DNA of 64,000 nt from an uncultured Alphaproteobacteria bacterium (GCA_958295725.1 OY282368.1:248001-312000), one strand, 5' to 3'; positions 1-9,918 are shown, counted from the stretch's first letter. Translations and numbers: made by a program. Notes: generated by a model not told the origin, from the letters alone.

Positions 1-2253
1 GTTTCGAGGGCGTTCGTCGGCGCCGACGTGTACATCTCGGTGGGTAACGTGCGTCTGACGTCCGTCGCGGTCGTCGGCGAGGTGCGCCGTGCGGGTATTC
101 ATCAGCTCACGGGCTTGTCGACCATTCTCGATGCCCTGGCGGTGGCGGGAGGCGTCAAGAAGACCGGGAGCCTTCGGCGTGTCCACGTCGTCCGGGGCGA
201 CGAAATTTTCTGGGTCGACCTTTACGACCTCCTCTACACCAGCGGTATCGCTTACGACCTGACCGTTTTCGAAGGCGATCGCATCGTCGTTCCCACGATC
301 GGCGCGACGGTCGCGATCGGGGGACAAGCCAAACGTCCCGGCATCTACGAGCTTCCGGAAGGCCGGGATTCCGTATCCGTCCCGGAGGCCCTGGCGTTGG
401 CGGGAGGGCCGCTCAGACCCAGGGGAAACCGCATACTCAGGATCACCTTCGACGTTCAGGGACGCCAACGGATCCTGGAAGGCGACATTGGGGATGGAGT
501 CGTCTCGGACGGCGATATCGTCGTCGTCAACAAGGCGGAAGACGTTCAAGTGGGGAGCGTCACGCTGGTCGGTCACGTGCGCGTCCCCGGCCGCAGGTCG
601 CTCGCGTCCGCGCCGACGTTGCGGGCGCTGCTGGGCGGCGCCCGAAACCTGGCGGACGATCCCTACCTGCTGTTCGGCGTGTTGCAAACGACGGACCCGG
701 ATACCCTGGCGCGCAGGTTCTTCCCCGTCGATCTGCAGGAGATCGTCGACGGTCGCCGGAACCATGCCTTGCGCGATGGCGATCGACTGATCGTCCTGGG
801 GGCGGACGATATCCGGTATCTGATGTCCGACGACGTTCAGAAAACCGTCCAACTGGCCCGGGCCCTCCAGGTCGACGAAGCGTCCGGCCTCTCTTCCACG
901 GAACGCGCTCCGGAACCGGACCGGGAAGGCCGGGCGTCGAAGCCGAAACCGTTGTCGGAAGTTCAAACCCTCCTGTCCCGGTTCAATATCGGAATCGGAC
1001 CGTCCGGAAGGGAAGCGCGGGAGGACGAGGAGGAGAAGGGCCGAGACGAGACCGCCCAGGCGACATCGTTCCCCTGCCGCGGCCTTCAGGCATTGGCGAC
1101 GGTCATCGCCACGACAAGGGCCGGCCGGTTCGTTCATGCGGTGCGCGGTACGGGCTCGGCCCAGCTATCGCCGTCGGTGAACCCCCTGCCGTGTCCCAAG
1201 GTCTACGACCGCTATCCGGACCTGTTGCCGTTCGTACTCGAGCACGTGGTCTCGGTCGACGGAGAAATCAGGACTCCCGGCATCTATCCGATCACGCGGC
1301 GGACTTCGTTGCGGTCGCTGATCGGCGTTACCGGCGGACTGACCCGCAAGGCGGATCTCACACAAGTCGAAGTTACGCGGTTCGCTTCCGATTCACCCGA
1401 CGGCTCGACCGCCGTCGAACGGCGCACGCTCGACGTGGATCGAACGGGAACCGTGAATGTCGTGGCGAGTCCCGGCGACGTCATCCGGTTCAATCGCGTG
1501 TCCGCGTTCGCGGGCCGCGATGACGGCCCCGTCCTGCTCTCGGGCGAATTCGTGCGGCCGGGGTTGTACGATATCCGCCGCGGCGAACGTCTATCGGAAG
1601 TCATTGCCCGCGCGGGGGGCGTGACGCCGTATGCCTATCCGTACGGAGCCGTGTTCACGCGAGAACGTATCAAACGGGCGCAGCAAGCGGGATTACGGCG
1701 CGTCGCGCGGGAACTGCGGGCCGGCGCGGCTTATGCGGCGGCCAAGAAAGGGGCCGACTCCGCGGCCTTGACGGTCTTGCGGGAACTGATCCGGGATCTG
1801 ACATCGACCGAAGTTGTCGGGCGCATGGTTATCGAGGCGGATCCCACGGTGCTCCAGGCCCGGGCGGAACTGGACGTCGTGCTGGAGCCGGGCGATCGGC
1901 TGTTCATGCCGAAGCGCCCGAACTCCGTGCTCGTGACCGGGGATGTGCTCAACCCCGGCGCGCTGCAGTTCGTCTCGGGAAACGACGCGCACTCCTATAT
2001 CCGGCAGGCCGGAGATCTTCAGCGATCCGCGGACCGGGACGGCGTATTCGTCGTTTACCCCGATGGCGCCGCCCAACCGATATCCCTCGGCGTGTGGAAC
2101 TACAGGCCGGTCCAGGTTCCGCCCGGCAGCACCATCGTCGTTCCCAAGAACCCCGCGCCGTTCGACGTCCTTTCGTTCAGCACGAGTCTGGCGCAAGTGC
2201 TCAGCCAATTCGCCATCACCGCGGCCTCGATCGCGGTAATCGGCGACAACTGA
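1..2253 (+). CDS. Polysaccharide export protein with repeated SLBB domains (5' partial)
   Basis: The reading frame is open from base 1, so the true start and any signal peptide lie upstream; 750 residues are visible. At least six SLBB-like modules recur, each with a core like VVGEVRRAGI, IGGQAKRPGIY, LVGHVRVPG, VDGEIRTPGIY, LSGEFVRPGLY or VTGDVLNPG. An acidic, charged linker sits near residues 300-350. The C-terminus is hydrophobic (IAVIGDN end). SLBB repeats of this kind form the periplasmic ring of Wza-like outer-membrane exopolysaccharide channels. The next gene is YjbH-like and a Wzz-like protein follows, which supports a role in capsule or exopolysaccharide export. It is longer than Wza itself (about 380 residues). 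Confidence 0.88.
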   Translation, partial: VSRAFVGADVYISVGNVRLTSVAVVGEVRRAGIHQLTGLSTILDALAVAGGVKKTGSLRRVHVVRGDEIFWVDLYDLLYTSGIAYDLTVFEGDRIVVPTIGATVAIGGQAKRPGIYELPEGRDSVSVPEALALAGGPLRPRGNRILRITFDVQGRQRILEGDIGDGVVSDGDIVVVNKAEDVQVGSVTLVGHVRVPGRRSLASAPTLRALLGGARNLADDPYLLFGVLQTTDPDTLARRFFPVDLQEIVDGRRNHALRDGDRLIVLGADDIRYLMSDDVQKTVQLARALQVDEASGLSSTERAPEPDREGRASKPKPLSEVQTLLSRFNIGIGPSGREAREDEEEKGRDETAQATSFPCRGLQALATVIATTRAGRFVHAVRGTGSAQLSPSVNPLPCPKVYDRYPDLLPFVLEHVVSVDGEIRTPGIYPITRRTSLRSLIGVTGGLTRKADLTQVEVTRFASDSPDGSTAVERRTLDVDRTGTVNVVASPGDVIRFNRVSAFAGRDDGPVLLSGEFVRPGLYDIRRGERLSEVIARAGGVTPYAYPYGAVFTRERIKRAQQAGLRRVARELRAGAAYAAAKKGADSAALTVLRELIRDLTSTEVVGRMVIEADPTVLQARAELDVVLEPGDRLFMPKRPNSVLVTGDVLNPGALQFVSGNDAHSYIRQAGDLQRSADRDGVFVVYPDGAAQPISLGVWNYRPVQVPPGSTIVVPKNPAPFDVLSFSTSLAQVLSQFAITAASIAVIGDN

Positions 2254-2323
2254 TCCGACCCCCCTTTCGCCGGGTCTGTCCGGATTGCCGTTGGCGCCGC
2301 ATCGCCGCCGAACGCTCCGTCCG

Positions 2324-5029
2324 ATGCGGAGCTTGCTGTTCGCGTCTTGCATCGTGGTAGTGGCGGCGGCGGCGCCATACGCCCGCTCGGCCGCGGAGCC
2401 CGAGCCGAAGGACGAGCGCTACGTCTCGATGAACGATTTCGGCGGGGTCGGACTCCTGCAGACGCGGACGGCGCGTTTCGGTCCGGATGGACTGCTGGAT
2501 GTCGGAGGCAGTTTCGTCGATGAATACTTTCGTTACTACGTCACCTTGCACGCGCTGCCCTGGTTGGAAGGCACGTTCCGTTACACGGACATTCGCAACC
2601 GGCTGTACTCGAACGTGTTCTCCTACAGCGGGAGCCAGTCGTACAAAGACAAGGGAGCGGACATCAAGATTCGCCTGGTCAAGGAGCGGCGGCTGATCCC
2701 GCAGATCGCCGTCGGCCTTCAGGACGGATTGGGGACCGGCCAGTTCCAGTCGGAGTATCTGGTCGCCAGCAAGCGATTCCTCGATCTGGATCTGTCCTTC
2801 GGGATTGCCTGGGGATACCTGGCGCATGGAGGGAGCTGGCGCAATCCTCTCATCGACGTCTGGGGTCGATTCTCGGACCGGACCGAGAACCGCGCAGGCG
2901 GAGGCCGCCCGTCGCTCAAGTCCTATTTTTCCGGGGCGACGGTCGCCCCGTTTTTCGGTGTCGAGTACCGGACTCCCGTGGATGGCCTCACCCTGAAGCT
3001 CGAATACGAAGGAAACGACTACCGCAACGAGCCTCTGGGGAATGCGTTCGAGGCCTCGACGCCCCTGAATTTCGGATTCAACTATCGGCCCTTTCCGTGG
3101 TTCGACGTATCTCTCGCCTATGAGCGCGGGAACTCCATCACGTCGCGTCTGTCGCTGAGGCATGTGCTCCACGATCCGGGGTTGCCGAAGTTCGATCCAC
3201 CGCCGCCGGCGGTCAGGATCCGCCCGCGCGGCATCGCGCGAATACCCCCAGCGGAACCGTCGGAGGGTCCGGAAGCCGCGACCGGACCGCGTTCCGGGCA
3301 AGAACCGGAACCCGCCGCGAGCCGTCACGGGGAGACCGATTCGCCGATCGCCGAGTCGGTCGATGAACTGTTCGTTTCGCTCGAGCGGGCCGGGTTCGAC
3401 ATTCAGGAGATCGAGCTGACGCACGGAGAGGCTCGAATCGTTGTCGAGAACGATCTTGGCGGGGACGTGAAGGGAATCGCGGAACGCGTCGCCGGGGACG
3501 TCGCCGCGCATCTGCCCGTGCCCATCGAGAGGGTGACGTTCTCGAGCGTCGGGGACGAGGCTGGTATCGACGCGAGCCGTGATCGGGTCACCGTTCACGT
3601 CGCTTCGACGACGGGCCCGGAACCGGACACGCCTGTCGGGGCCGCGCGAGCCACGGCCGGGGATCGGCCGGGATTCGGTGGGATCGAGCGGGATTCGGCG
3701 GCGGAAAGCGAGACGGGAGAAGTCGCGGCGACCCGAAGCGATACCGGTCCCGATGTGACGAGCGGCCGGGAGCCGCTCGGAACCGCGCAGCCGCCGCTAT
3801 CGCCGCTATCCAGGGACGATCAGGCGAGGATCGCCACGGCCTTGTTCGAGGAACTCGCGAAGGAGGAGATACTCGGAGAAGCGCTCCGGATCACCGGCCG
3901 CTCCGCCGTCGTCTACACCGCGTCCGGCAGGTTCCGGCAGTTCGCGAGGAACGCCGGCCGGACACTGCGGATAGCCGCCAACGTCCTCCCCGACTCCATC
4001 GAGGAATTGACCGTCGCGAGCCTGCACAAGGGGATCGAGACGAATCGCGTCAAGATTTGGCGCAAGGATCTGGAAAACGCCGCGAATGGCCTCGGCAGCG
4101 CCGAAGAGGTGTGGGCCCGCGCGGAGGTCCTTCCGGGACGGCCCGACCGGCCGCGGGACGTCATCGTCAATCCCGACCGATATCCCCGTCTCTCCTGGGG
4201 TATCGGCCCGGGATTTCGGCAACACATCGGGGGACCCGAGAGATTCATCCTTTATCAGGTCTATGCGCGCGCGAACGCCGAGCTGGACGTTCTGCCGGGC
4301 CTCACCATCGGCGCCGCGTACGGCCAGAACGTCTACAGCCAGTTCGGCGCGATTCGACAAGAGTCCGACAGCGTCCTGCCCCGTGTCAGGAGCGATATCA
4401 AGGAATACCTCCAGCGGGGCGAGAGCGGCATCGTCCGTTTGCAGGCCGACTACGCGTTTTCCCCCTTGAGGGAGGTATACGCGCGACTGTCCGCGGGCCT
4501 GTTCGAGGAGATGTTCGGGGGGGTAGGCGGGGAGGTTCTGTACCGGCCTTTCACGTCCCGGCTGGCGCTGGGCGCGGAATGGAACTGGGTCCGGCAACGC
4601 GATTTCGACGCGTCCCTGAAATTCCGCGACTACGACACCGGCACCGGGCACTTCAGCGTCTACTACCAATGGCCCTGGTACGACATCCTGTCGATCGTGA
4701 ACGTCGGCAGGTATCTCGCGCGGGACGACGGAGCGACCTTCAACTTCTCGCGGGAGTTCGACAGCGGCGTGCGCATGGGCGCATGGTTCACGCTGACGAA
4801 CGTGTCGGCCGAGGAGTTCGGCGAAGGCAGCTTCGACAAGGGTTTCTTCATAAATATCCCCTTCGATCTGCTCCTCCCGCGGTCGACGACGAGTTCGGGA
4901 CACATCGCCTATCGTCCGCTCACCAGGGACGGCGGCCAGATGGTTCACGTCTCGACCCGCCTGTACGACCGGACCGGCGGCGCCAACTTGAATACGGTCG
5001 CCAGGGACTGGGACCGGTTCATGGATTGA
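2324..5029 (+). CDS. YjbH-like exopolysaccharide outer-membrane beta-barrel protein
   Basis: 901 residues. I chose the ATG at 2324 rather than an upstream TTG at 2285 because it opens directly into a signal peptide (MRSLLFASC, hydrophobic stretch, likely cleavage near ARSAA). The N-terminal third (SMNDFGGVGLLQTRTAR, then aromatic alternating strands) and the C-terminal third (SWGIGPGFRQHIGG onward) match the YjbH/YmcA family, predicted outer-membrane barrel partners of SLBB export proteins. The middle (about residues 295-500) is a long Pro/Glu/Arg-rich, poorly conserved linker, which makes the protein longer than E. coli YjbH (about 700 residues). It follows the SLBB gene by 70 bases, so it is probably in the same operon. 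Confidence 0.85.
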   Translation: MRSLLFASCIVVVAAAAPYARSAAEPEPKDERYVSMNDFGGVGLLQTRTARFGPDGLLDVGGSFVDEYFRYYVTLHALPWLEGTFRYTDIRNRLYSNVFSYSGSQSYKDKGADIKIRLVKERRLIPQIAVGLQDGLGTGQFQSEYLVASKRFLDLDLSFGIAWGYLAHGGSWRNPLIDVWGRFSDRTENRAGGGRPSLKSYFSGATVAPFFGVEYRTPVDGLTLKLEYEGNDYRNEPLGNAFEASTPLNFGFNYRPFPWFDVSLAYERGNSITSRLSLRHVLHDPGLPKFDPPPPAVRIRPRGIARIPPAEPSEGPEAATGPRSGQEPEPAASRHGETDSPIAESVDELFVSLERAGFDIQEIELTHGEARIVVENDLGGDVKGIAERVAGDVAAHLPVPIERVTFSSVGDEAGIDASRDRVTVHVASTTGPEPDTPVGAARATAGDRPGFGGIERDSAAESETGEVAATRSDTGPDVTSGREPLGTAQPPLSPLSRDDQARIATALFEELAKEEILGEALRITGRSAVVYTASGRFRQFARNAGRTLRIAANVLPDSIEELTVASLHKGIETNRVKIWRKDLENAANGLGSAEEVWARAEVLPGRPDRPRDVIVNPDRYPRLSWGIGPGFRQHIGGPERFILYQVYARANAELDVLPGLTIGAAYGQNVYSQFGAIRQESDSVLPRVRSDIKEYLQRGESGIVRLQADYAFSPLREVYARLSAGLFEEMFGGVGGEVLYRPFTSRLALGAEWNWVRQRDFDASLKFRDYDTGTGHFSVYYQWPWYDILSIVNVGRYLARDDGATFNFSREFDSGVRMGAWFTLTNVSAEEFGEGSFDKGFFINIPFDLLLPRSTTSSGHIAYRPLTRDGGQMVHVSTRLYDRTGGANLNTVARDWDRFMD

Positions 5030-5152
5030 GGCGCGGCGCGACCGGAGAGACCGCCCGACGACCGCGCGGCCTCGGGCGCCGGAAGATCGGTCTTGATCAT
5101 TCCGAACGGCGGGGTATGGTGCGGGTACCCCTCCCCCCCTATCCGGCAACGC

Positions 5153-6124
5153 ATGGATCAGGTGACTCAGACGTCGGCAAGGCCCGTGGACGTCCCGCCG
5201 TTCGACCAACGTTCCGGCGACGCGCTGGACGTCGTCGATCTGCGGTTCCTGTTCGCGATGCTTTGGCGCTACCGATGGCTCTTTCTCGCGCTCATCGTGG
5301 CGGGCGGCCTGTATGGAACGTACGGGATGTACAATTACATGCCGACGTATCGGGCTTCCATGGTCGTGGCCCCGGCATCGGGGGAAGAAGGCGGACTTTC
5401 CGGCAGGGCTTCACGACTCTCGGCCGCCTTCCAGCAACTGGGGTTGTCGCTCGGAAGCCGACAGGAAGCGTCGACCTTCGATCGGCTGAAGCTCGTCATG
5501 GGTTCGGTCACGCTGGCCCGCCACCTGCAGGACAAGTTCGGGTTGTTGCAACGTATCCACGAGGATACCTGGCGGGAAGACTCGCGGAGCTGGAAACGCC
5601 CGGCCGGGACGCTGTTCGAGTGGGAGCAAGGAGTCCTCTCGTTTCTGAATCTCGGCACCTGGCAGGCTCCGTCGGTCGAATCGCTCGCCCGATACCTCCA
5701 ATCCGGCATCGAATTCGAACTCGTCAAGGACAGTCGTTTCATAGAGATCAGCTACGCCCACCCAGACCCCGACTTCTCCCTCTGGTTGCTCAGGACGGTG
5801 TACGAGGAAGCGGACGACATGCTTCGCAGGCAGGATCAGGTCGCGAACAGCGAGCGCAAGGACTATCTGGACGAGAAATTGACCGAATCGACCGTCGTGG
5901 AAATGCGCCAGGCGCTCGCGACGCTGCTCCTGCAGGAAGAGCAGACGTCGATGATGCTGACCGCCGATCTTCCCTATGCCGCCCGCGTCATCGAACCCGC
6001 ATACGTGTCGCGGTTTCCGCTGACGCCGAACGTCTTGATCGAGGCGATCCTGCCGATCGTGATCCTCGTCTCGGTCGGTATCGTTCTCATCGTCATGCGC
6101 GTGCTGTTGCGAACCGAAAGTTAG
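5153..6124 (+). CDS. Wzz/chain-length determinant family protein
   Basis: 323 residues from the ATG at 5153; a TTG at 5093 is possible but the extra 20 residues look non-native. It has the polysaccharide co-polymerase architecture: a transmembrane helix at about residues 35-58 (WLFLALIVAGGLYGTYG), a periplasmic domain with helical stretches, a PxxP-type region (FPLTPNV) and a second transmembrane helix at the C-terminus (ILPIVILVSVGIVLIVMRV). No fused tyrosine kinase domain is present, so it resembles Wzz-type rather than Wzc-type proteins. Such inner-membrane proteins set polysaccharide chain length and contact the export channel. Confidence 0.85.
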   Translation: MDQVTQTSARPVDVPPFDQRSGDALDVVDLRFLFAMLWRYRWLFLALIVAGGLYGTYGMYNYMPTYRASMVVAPASGEEGGLSGRASRLSAAFQQLGLSLGSRQEASTFDRLKLVMGSVTLARHLQDKFGLLQRIHEDTWREDSRSWKRPAGTLFEWEQGVLSFLNLGTWQAPSVESLARYLQSGIEFELVKDSRFIEISYAHPDPDFSLWLLRTVYEEADDMLRRQDQVANSERKDYLDEKLTESTVVEMRQALATLLLQEEQTSMMLTADLPYAARVIEPAYVSRFPLTPNVLIEAILPIVILVSVGIVLIVMRVLLRTES

Positions 6125-6218
6125 GGTGCCGGCGCGATTATCTTCGATCCGTCGGGAATCGAGGAGTCTCGAAGATGGGCGGCTCACGGAAATCCGTCCG
6201 GACATTCCGCGGTTTTCC

Positions 6219-7316
6219 ATGACGCGGGAACCGGGCAAGTCCCGGGCAAGGAACGCCGTATTCGTGCTCCCGTCCTTCCGCGGCGGCGGCGCCGAGCGTG
6301 TCCTGCTGACGTATTTCGCCCATCTGGACCCGAACCGGGTGGAGAAGAGACTGCTGGCGCTGTCGGGGGACGGGCCTCTCGCGGGTCTCGTTCCGCCCGG
6401 CGTCGCGCCGGCCGTGCTCCATCGACGCCGATTGCGTTCCGCCGCGTTCGCCCTGTATCGGGCGTTGGTCCGTCTGAGACCCGACATCGTGTTCTCCACG
6501 ATGGGGCACGCGAACCTCGCGTTGCTGGCCATGAAACGCTTCCTGCCGTCTCGGCCCCGTATCGTCATCCGGGAATCGAACACGCCTTCCCGAAATTTGC
6601 CGCACCTGGCCTATTCATCCCTTCTTCAAATCGGCTACAAGCGGCTTTATTCCCGCGCCGACGCCATCGTTTGTCAGTCGCGTTTGATGGCCGACGATCT
6701 TTCCCGTTCCTACGGCGTTCCTCCGGACTTGCTGTCCTGCGTGAGGAACCCGGTCGACGGCGACGCCCTGCGGCGACAGGCCTGGCCGCCGATACGCGAA
6801 CCGGGATCGGGCATACGGTGCGTCGCGGCGGGACGACTGACGCGACAGAAGGCGTTCGATCGCTTGCTGAACCTCGTCGCGCAAGCGGATGGCGATCTCC
6901 ACGTGACGATCCTGGGCGATGGCGAGCTCCGGGAGGACCTGAAGCGAAAGGCCGAATCCCTCGATATCACCGGCAAGATCCGCTTCGCCGGTTTCGTCGA
7001 CAAACCCTGGCCATACTACGGAGGCGCCGATGCGTTCCTTCTCACGTCGCGCTGGGAAGGCATGCCGAACGCGGCACTCGAGGCGCTCGCCTGCGGCACC
7101 CCCGTCATCGGCACGCCCGAATCGGGCGGACTGCCCGAAGTCGAGGCGTCGGCGCCGCACGCCGTCACCTTGGCCGCCGCGGGGCCGGAGTTCCTATCCG
7201 CGGTGCGGTCGCTCGAACCCGCGCCGCCCCGGAACTTGCGGGCCTCCCTGCTCCCCCACGAGTTCACCCTCGAAGCCGTGATGCCCGAGTTCGAGCGCGT
7301 CCTGCTGGGGCACTGA
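6219..7316 (+). CDS. GT4-family glycosyltransferase
   Basis: 365 residues from the ATG at 6219; a GTG at 6126 would add 31 unconvincing residues. N-terminal FVLPSFRGGGAERV is the nucleotide-sugar transferase start typical of family 4, and the C-terminal half carries the donor-site signature (SRWEGMPNAALEALACGTPVIGT, with the EX7E glutamates). GT-B fold and cytoplasmic, or membrane-associated, action are family knowledge. The adjacent export genes and a second glycosyltransferase imply it adds a sugar to the exopolysaccharide repeat unit; the sugar is unknown. Confidence 0.85.
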   Translation: MTREPGKSRARNAVFVLPSFRGGGAERVLLTYFAHLDPNRVEKRLLALSGDGPLAGLVPPGVAPAVLHRRRLRSAAFALYRALVRLRPDIVFSTMGHANLALLAMKRFLPSRPRIVIRESNTPSRNLPHLAYSSLLQIGYKRLYSRADAIVCQSRLMADDLSRSYGVPPDLLSCVRNPVDGDALRRQAWPPIREPGSGIRCVAAGRLTRQKAFDRLLNLVAQADGDLHVTILGDGELREDLKRKAESLDITGKIRFAGFVDKPWPYYGGADAFLLTSRWEGMPNAALEALACGTPVIGTPESGGLPEVEASAPHAVTLAAAGPEFLSAVRSLEPAPPRNLRASLLPHEFTLEAVMPEFERVLLGH

Positions 7317-7320
7317 CGAC

Positions 7321-8520
7321 GTGCGGAACGAGCGTCCGATTCTCCTGTTCGTCGTCAACGAACCCTATTTCTTCGTATCGCATCGGCTGCCGCTGGCCGC
7401 TGGCGCCATGGCGGAAGGCTACGACGTCCATCTGGCGGCGCCCGACGACAACGTCTGGGCGCCCGGGGCGTTCCAGACCCGGCTCTTCTTCGCCGATCGC
7501 GGGATCACGTACCACGAAATCCCGCTTTCCCGGTGGGGCATGCGTCCGTCCGGGGAACTCGCGACGATCAAATCCCTGTACGCGCTGTATCGGAACGTCA
7601 GGCCGGCGGTGGCGCACCACGTCACGGCCAAGGCCGTTCTCTACGGCGGCGTGACCGCCAGACTCGCCGGGGTCCCGGCGGTCGTTTCCGCGTTTCCGGG
7701 GCTCGGTCATTACTTCGCGGCCTCGAATCCCGGCGCGCGCCTCGTCAGACTAGTGCTGGTCCGGGGTTACAGGTTCGCGACCGGTCATCCGAACTCGTGG
7801 GTGATCGTTCAAAACCGGCACGACGCCGAGACCTTGCGGCGCCTCGGCGTATCGGACGCGGAGCGAACGACCGTCACGCGAGGGTCCGGCGTCTCGTTGC
7901 GGGACTTCCGGCCCGCGGCCTGGCCGGAAGGGCCGCCGCTCGTCGTCCTTCCGTCGCGGATGATATGGGAGAAGGGGGTCGGCGCGTTCGTCGACGTCGC
8001 GCGGAGGCTGAAAGCGTCGGGTATCCAGGCGCGTTTCGCCCTCGTCGGAAATGCGCACCCCGGCAATCCGCGCGCGATACCGGAAGAGACGTTGCGGGCC
8101 TGGCACGCGGAGGGAGTCGTGGAGTGCTGGGGACGCCGGGAAGACATGCCCGAGGTTTTCGCCGAGGCGAGCGTGGTGTGCCTTCCGTCCACCTACGGCG
8201 AAGGCGTCCCCAAGGCGTTGATGGAGGCCGCGGCGTGCGGGCGCCCGATCGTCACCTACGACGTACCGGGATGTCGGGAAGCGGTCGTCGACGGATCGAG
8301 CGGCATTCTGGTCGCCAGGGGAGATCTCGACGCGCTCGTGGAATCGCTGGGACGCCTGATCCAGGACCGGGCGCTCTGCCGGCGAATGGGGGAGGAAGGC
8401 CGGCGTCTGGCGGAGAACGAGTTCGGTGTCGACCGCGTGGTCGACCGGACCCTGGAAATCTACCGCGCGCTCCGGTCGACTCCGGAGGCGGTCCCGTCGT
8501 CGAGCGGTTTCGCGCGATGA
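7321..8520 (+). CDS. GT4-family glycosyltransferase (second)
   Basis: 399 residues starting at a GTG only 4 bases after the previous stop, consistent with co-translation in the exopolysaccharide operon. N-terminus PILLFVVNEPYFFVSHRLPLA resembles CapM/PglA-type transferases that act on undecaprenyl-linked saccharides. The C-terminal donor-binding motif is STYGEGVPKALMEAAACGRPIV, with the two glutamates of EX7E. Substrate is not readable from sequence. No flippase, polymerase or initiating transferase is visible, so the rest of the locus should lie upstream of the window. Confidence 0.86.
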   Translation: MRNERPILLFVVNEPYFFVSHRLPLAAGAMAEGYDVHLAAPDDNVWAPGAFQTRLFFADRGITYHEIPLSRWGMRPSGELATIKSLYALYRNVRPAVAHHVTAKAVLYGGVTARLAGVPAVVSAFPGLGHYFAASNPGARLVRLVLVRGYRFATGHPNSWVIVQNRHDAETLRRLGVSDAERTTVTRGSGVSLRDFRPAAWPEGPPLVVLPSRMIWEKGVGAFVDVARRLKASGIQARFALVGNAHPGNPRAIPEETLRAWHAEGVVECWGRREDMPEVFAEASVVCLPSTYGEGVPKALMEAAACGRPIVTYDVPGCREAVVDGSSGILVARGDLDALVESLGRLIQDRALCRRMGEEGRRLAENEFGVDRVVDRTLEIYRALRSTPEAVPSSSGFAR

Positions 8521-8536
8521 CGGGGACGGCAGAGCG

Positions 8537-9862
8537 ATGATTCGATCACTGGTCGCCGTCGCGTCGTTCGTCGCGGTCATGACCCTGCCTTCCGCGCAGG
8601 CACTCGCGGCTCCCGAAATTTTCGAGATCGAGAGCGCCGGGGGCGTGAAGGCGTGGCTCGTGCACGAACCCAGCATCCCCATCGTTTCCGTCCAGGTCGC
8701 GTTCCGCGGCGGCTCCATCACCGATCCGGCGGGGAAGGAGGGCTTGGCCAACATGGTCGCCGGCCTCCTCGACGAGGGGGCCGGCGACCTCGACTCGGCC
8801 GCCTTTCAGGAGCGGCTGCGGGAACTCGCCATCGGATTTTCCGCCCGCGCCAACAAGGATACGTTCCGCCTGAGTATGCGGACGCTGGTCGAGAACCGCG
8901 CCGAGGCCTTTCGTATGCTCGGGCTGGCACTCTCCGCGCCGCGTTTCGACCCGCAGCCCGTGGAGCGCATCCGCGGGCAGCTCGAGGTCGTTCTGACCCG
9001 CGACGCGGAGGACCCGGATCGCGTCGCCAACCATGCGTGGTTCGCCAAGGCGTTTCCCGATCACGAGTACGGAAGGCCGAGCCGCGGGACGCTCGAGGGC
9101 ATCGCCGAGATCACCCGGGACGATCTCGCGGCCTTCGTCCGCCGGCGGTTCGCCCGAGACAACGCCATCGTCGGGGTCGTGGGCGACGTCGCGCCGGAAG
9201 AGTTGTCGCGACTGCTGGACCTCGCTTTCGGCGATCTCGCGGAAACGGCGGAGCCGGTCGAGGTGACGGAGGCGATACCGTCGGCCGAGGCGTCGACCAC
9301 CGTGATCCGCAAGCCGGTCCCGCAAAGCGTGGCGATGTTCGGGCTCCCCGGACTGAAACGCGACGACCCCGACTATTACGCCGCCTACGTCATGAACCAC
9401 GTGCTCGGCGGAGGCGGATTCACCTCGCGTCTCCACCGGGAGGTTCGCGAGAAGCGCGGCCTCGCGTATTCGGTGTACACGTACCTGGATCCTTACGACT
9501 ACTCCGCCGTTTATCTCGGCGGCGTCGCCACCGTGAACGAGCGGATCGGCGAGTCCCTCGACATCATCGAGGCGCAGATCGCGGACGTCGCCGAGAACGG
9601 GATCACCGCGGACGAGCTCGAACGCGCCAAAATGTTTCTCGACGGGTCGTTCCCGCTGCGGCTCGATTCCAACGCCAAGATCGCCCGCGTGCTGGTGGGC
9701 ATCCAACTGGACAACCTGGGCAGGGACTATATCCAGCGGCGCCCGGAACTGATCGATGCCGTGACCCTGGACGACGTTCGGCGTGTCGCCAGGCGTTTGC
9801 TGGGCGGAGGCGGCCTTGCGATCGTCGTCGTCGGCGACCCCGTGGGAGTGGACGGCGGCTGA
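8537..9862 (+). CDS. M16-family peptidase homologue, non-catalytic type
   Basis: 441 residues with a signal peptide (MIRSLVAVASFVAV...AQALA). I chose the ATG at 8537, preceded by a GACGGCAGAGCG purine-rich stretch. Two M16 halves are present; the second has the conserved GGGGFTSRLHREVREKRGLAYSV region with the Arg/Tyr pair. The zinc motif HXXEH expected near residue 70 is absent: the site reads NMVAGLLDEGA. This is the pattern of the inactive partner in bacterial M16B heterodimers, which normally sits beside a catalytic HXXEH gene. No such gene adjoins it here. A periplasmic role is inferred from the signal peptide. Confidence 0.85.
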   Translation: MIRSLVAVASFVAVMTLPSAQALAAPEIFEIESAGGVKAWLVHEPSIPIVSVQVAFRGGSITDPAGKEGLANMVAGLLDEGAGDLDSAAFQERLRELAIGFSARANKDTFRLSMRTLVENRAEAFRMLGLALSAPRFDPQPVERIRGQLEVVLTRDAEDPDRVANHAWFAKAFPDHEYGRPSRGTLEGIAEITRDDLAAFVRRRFARDNAIVGVVGDVAPEELSRLLDLAFGDLAETAEPVEVTEAIPSAEASTTVIRKPVPQSVAMFGLPGLKRDDPDYYAAYVMNHVLGGGGFTSRLHREVREKRGLAYSVYTYLDPYDYSAVYLGGVATVNERIGESLDIIEAQIADVAENGITADELERAKMFLDGSFPLRLDSNAKIARVLVGIQLDNLGRDYIQRRPELIDAVTLDDVRRVARRLLGGGGLAIVVVGDPVGVDGG

Positions 9863-9885
9863 GCGCTTCGTCACTCTCGCCCCGC

Positions 9886-9918
9886 CGGGACAGGAGGCAT
9901 GAGCGCCGGCCTGTCCCG
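9886..9918 (+). terminator. Stem-loop after the M16 gene
   Basis: A perfect 9-base inverted repeat, CGGGACAGG (9886-9894) and CCTGTCCCG (9910-9918), with a 15-base spacer that can extend pairing (GGC/GCC). It lies 23 bases after the M16 stop codon. No strong T tract follows, so it may be a transcript-end processing structure rather than a classical terminator. Confidence 0.45.

Noticed and set aside
1-8520. A complete Wzx/Wzy capsule locus
   Set aside because: No flippase, polymerase or initiating glycosyltransferase is encoded in the window; only the export and two transferase genes are seen.
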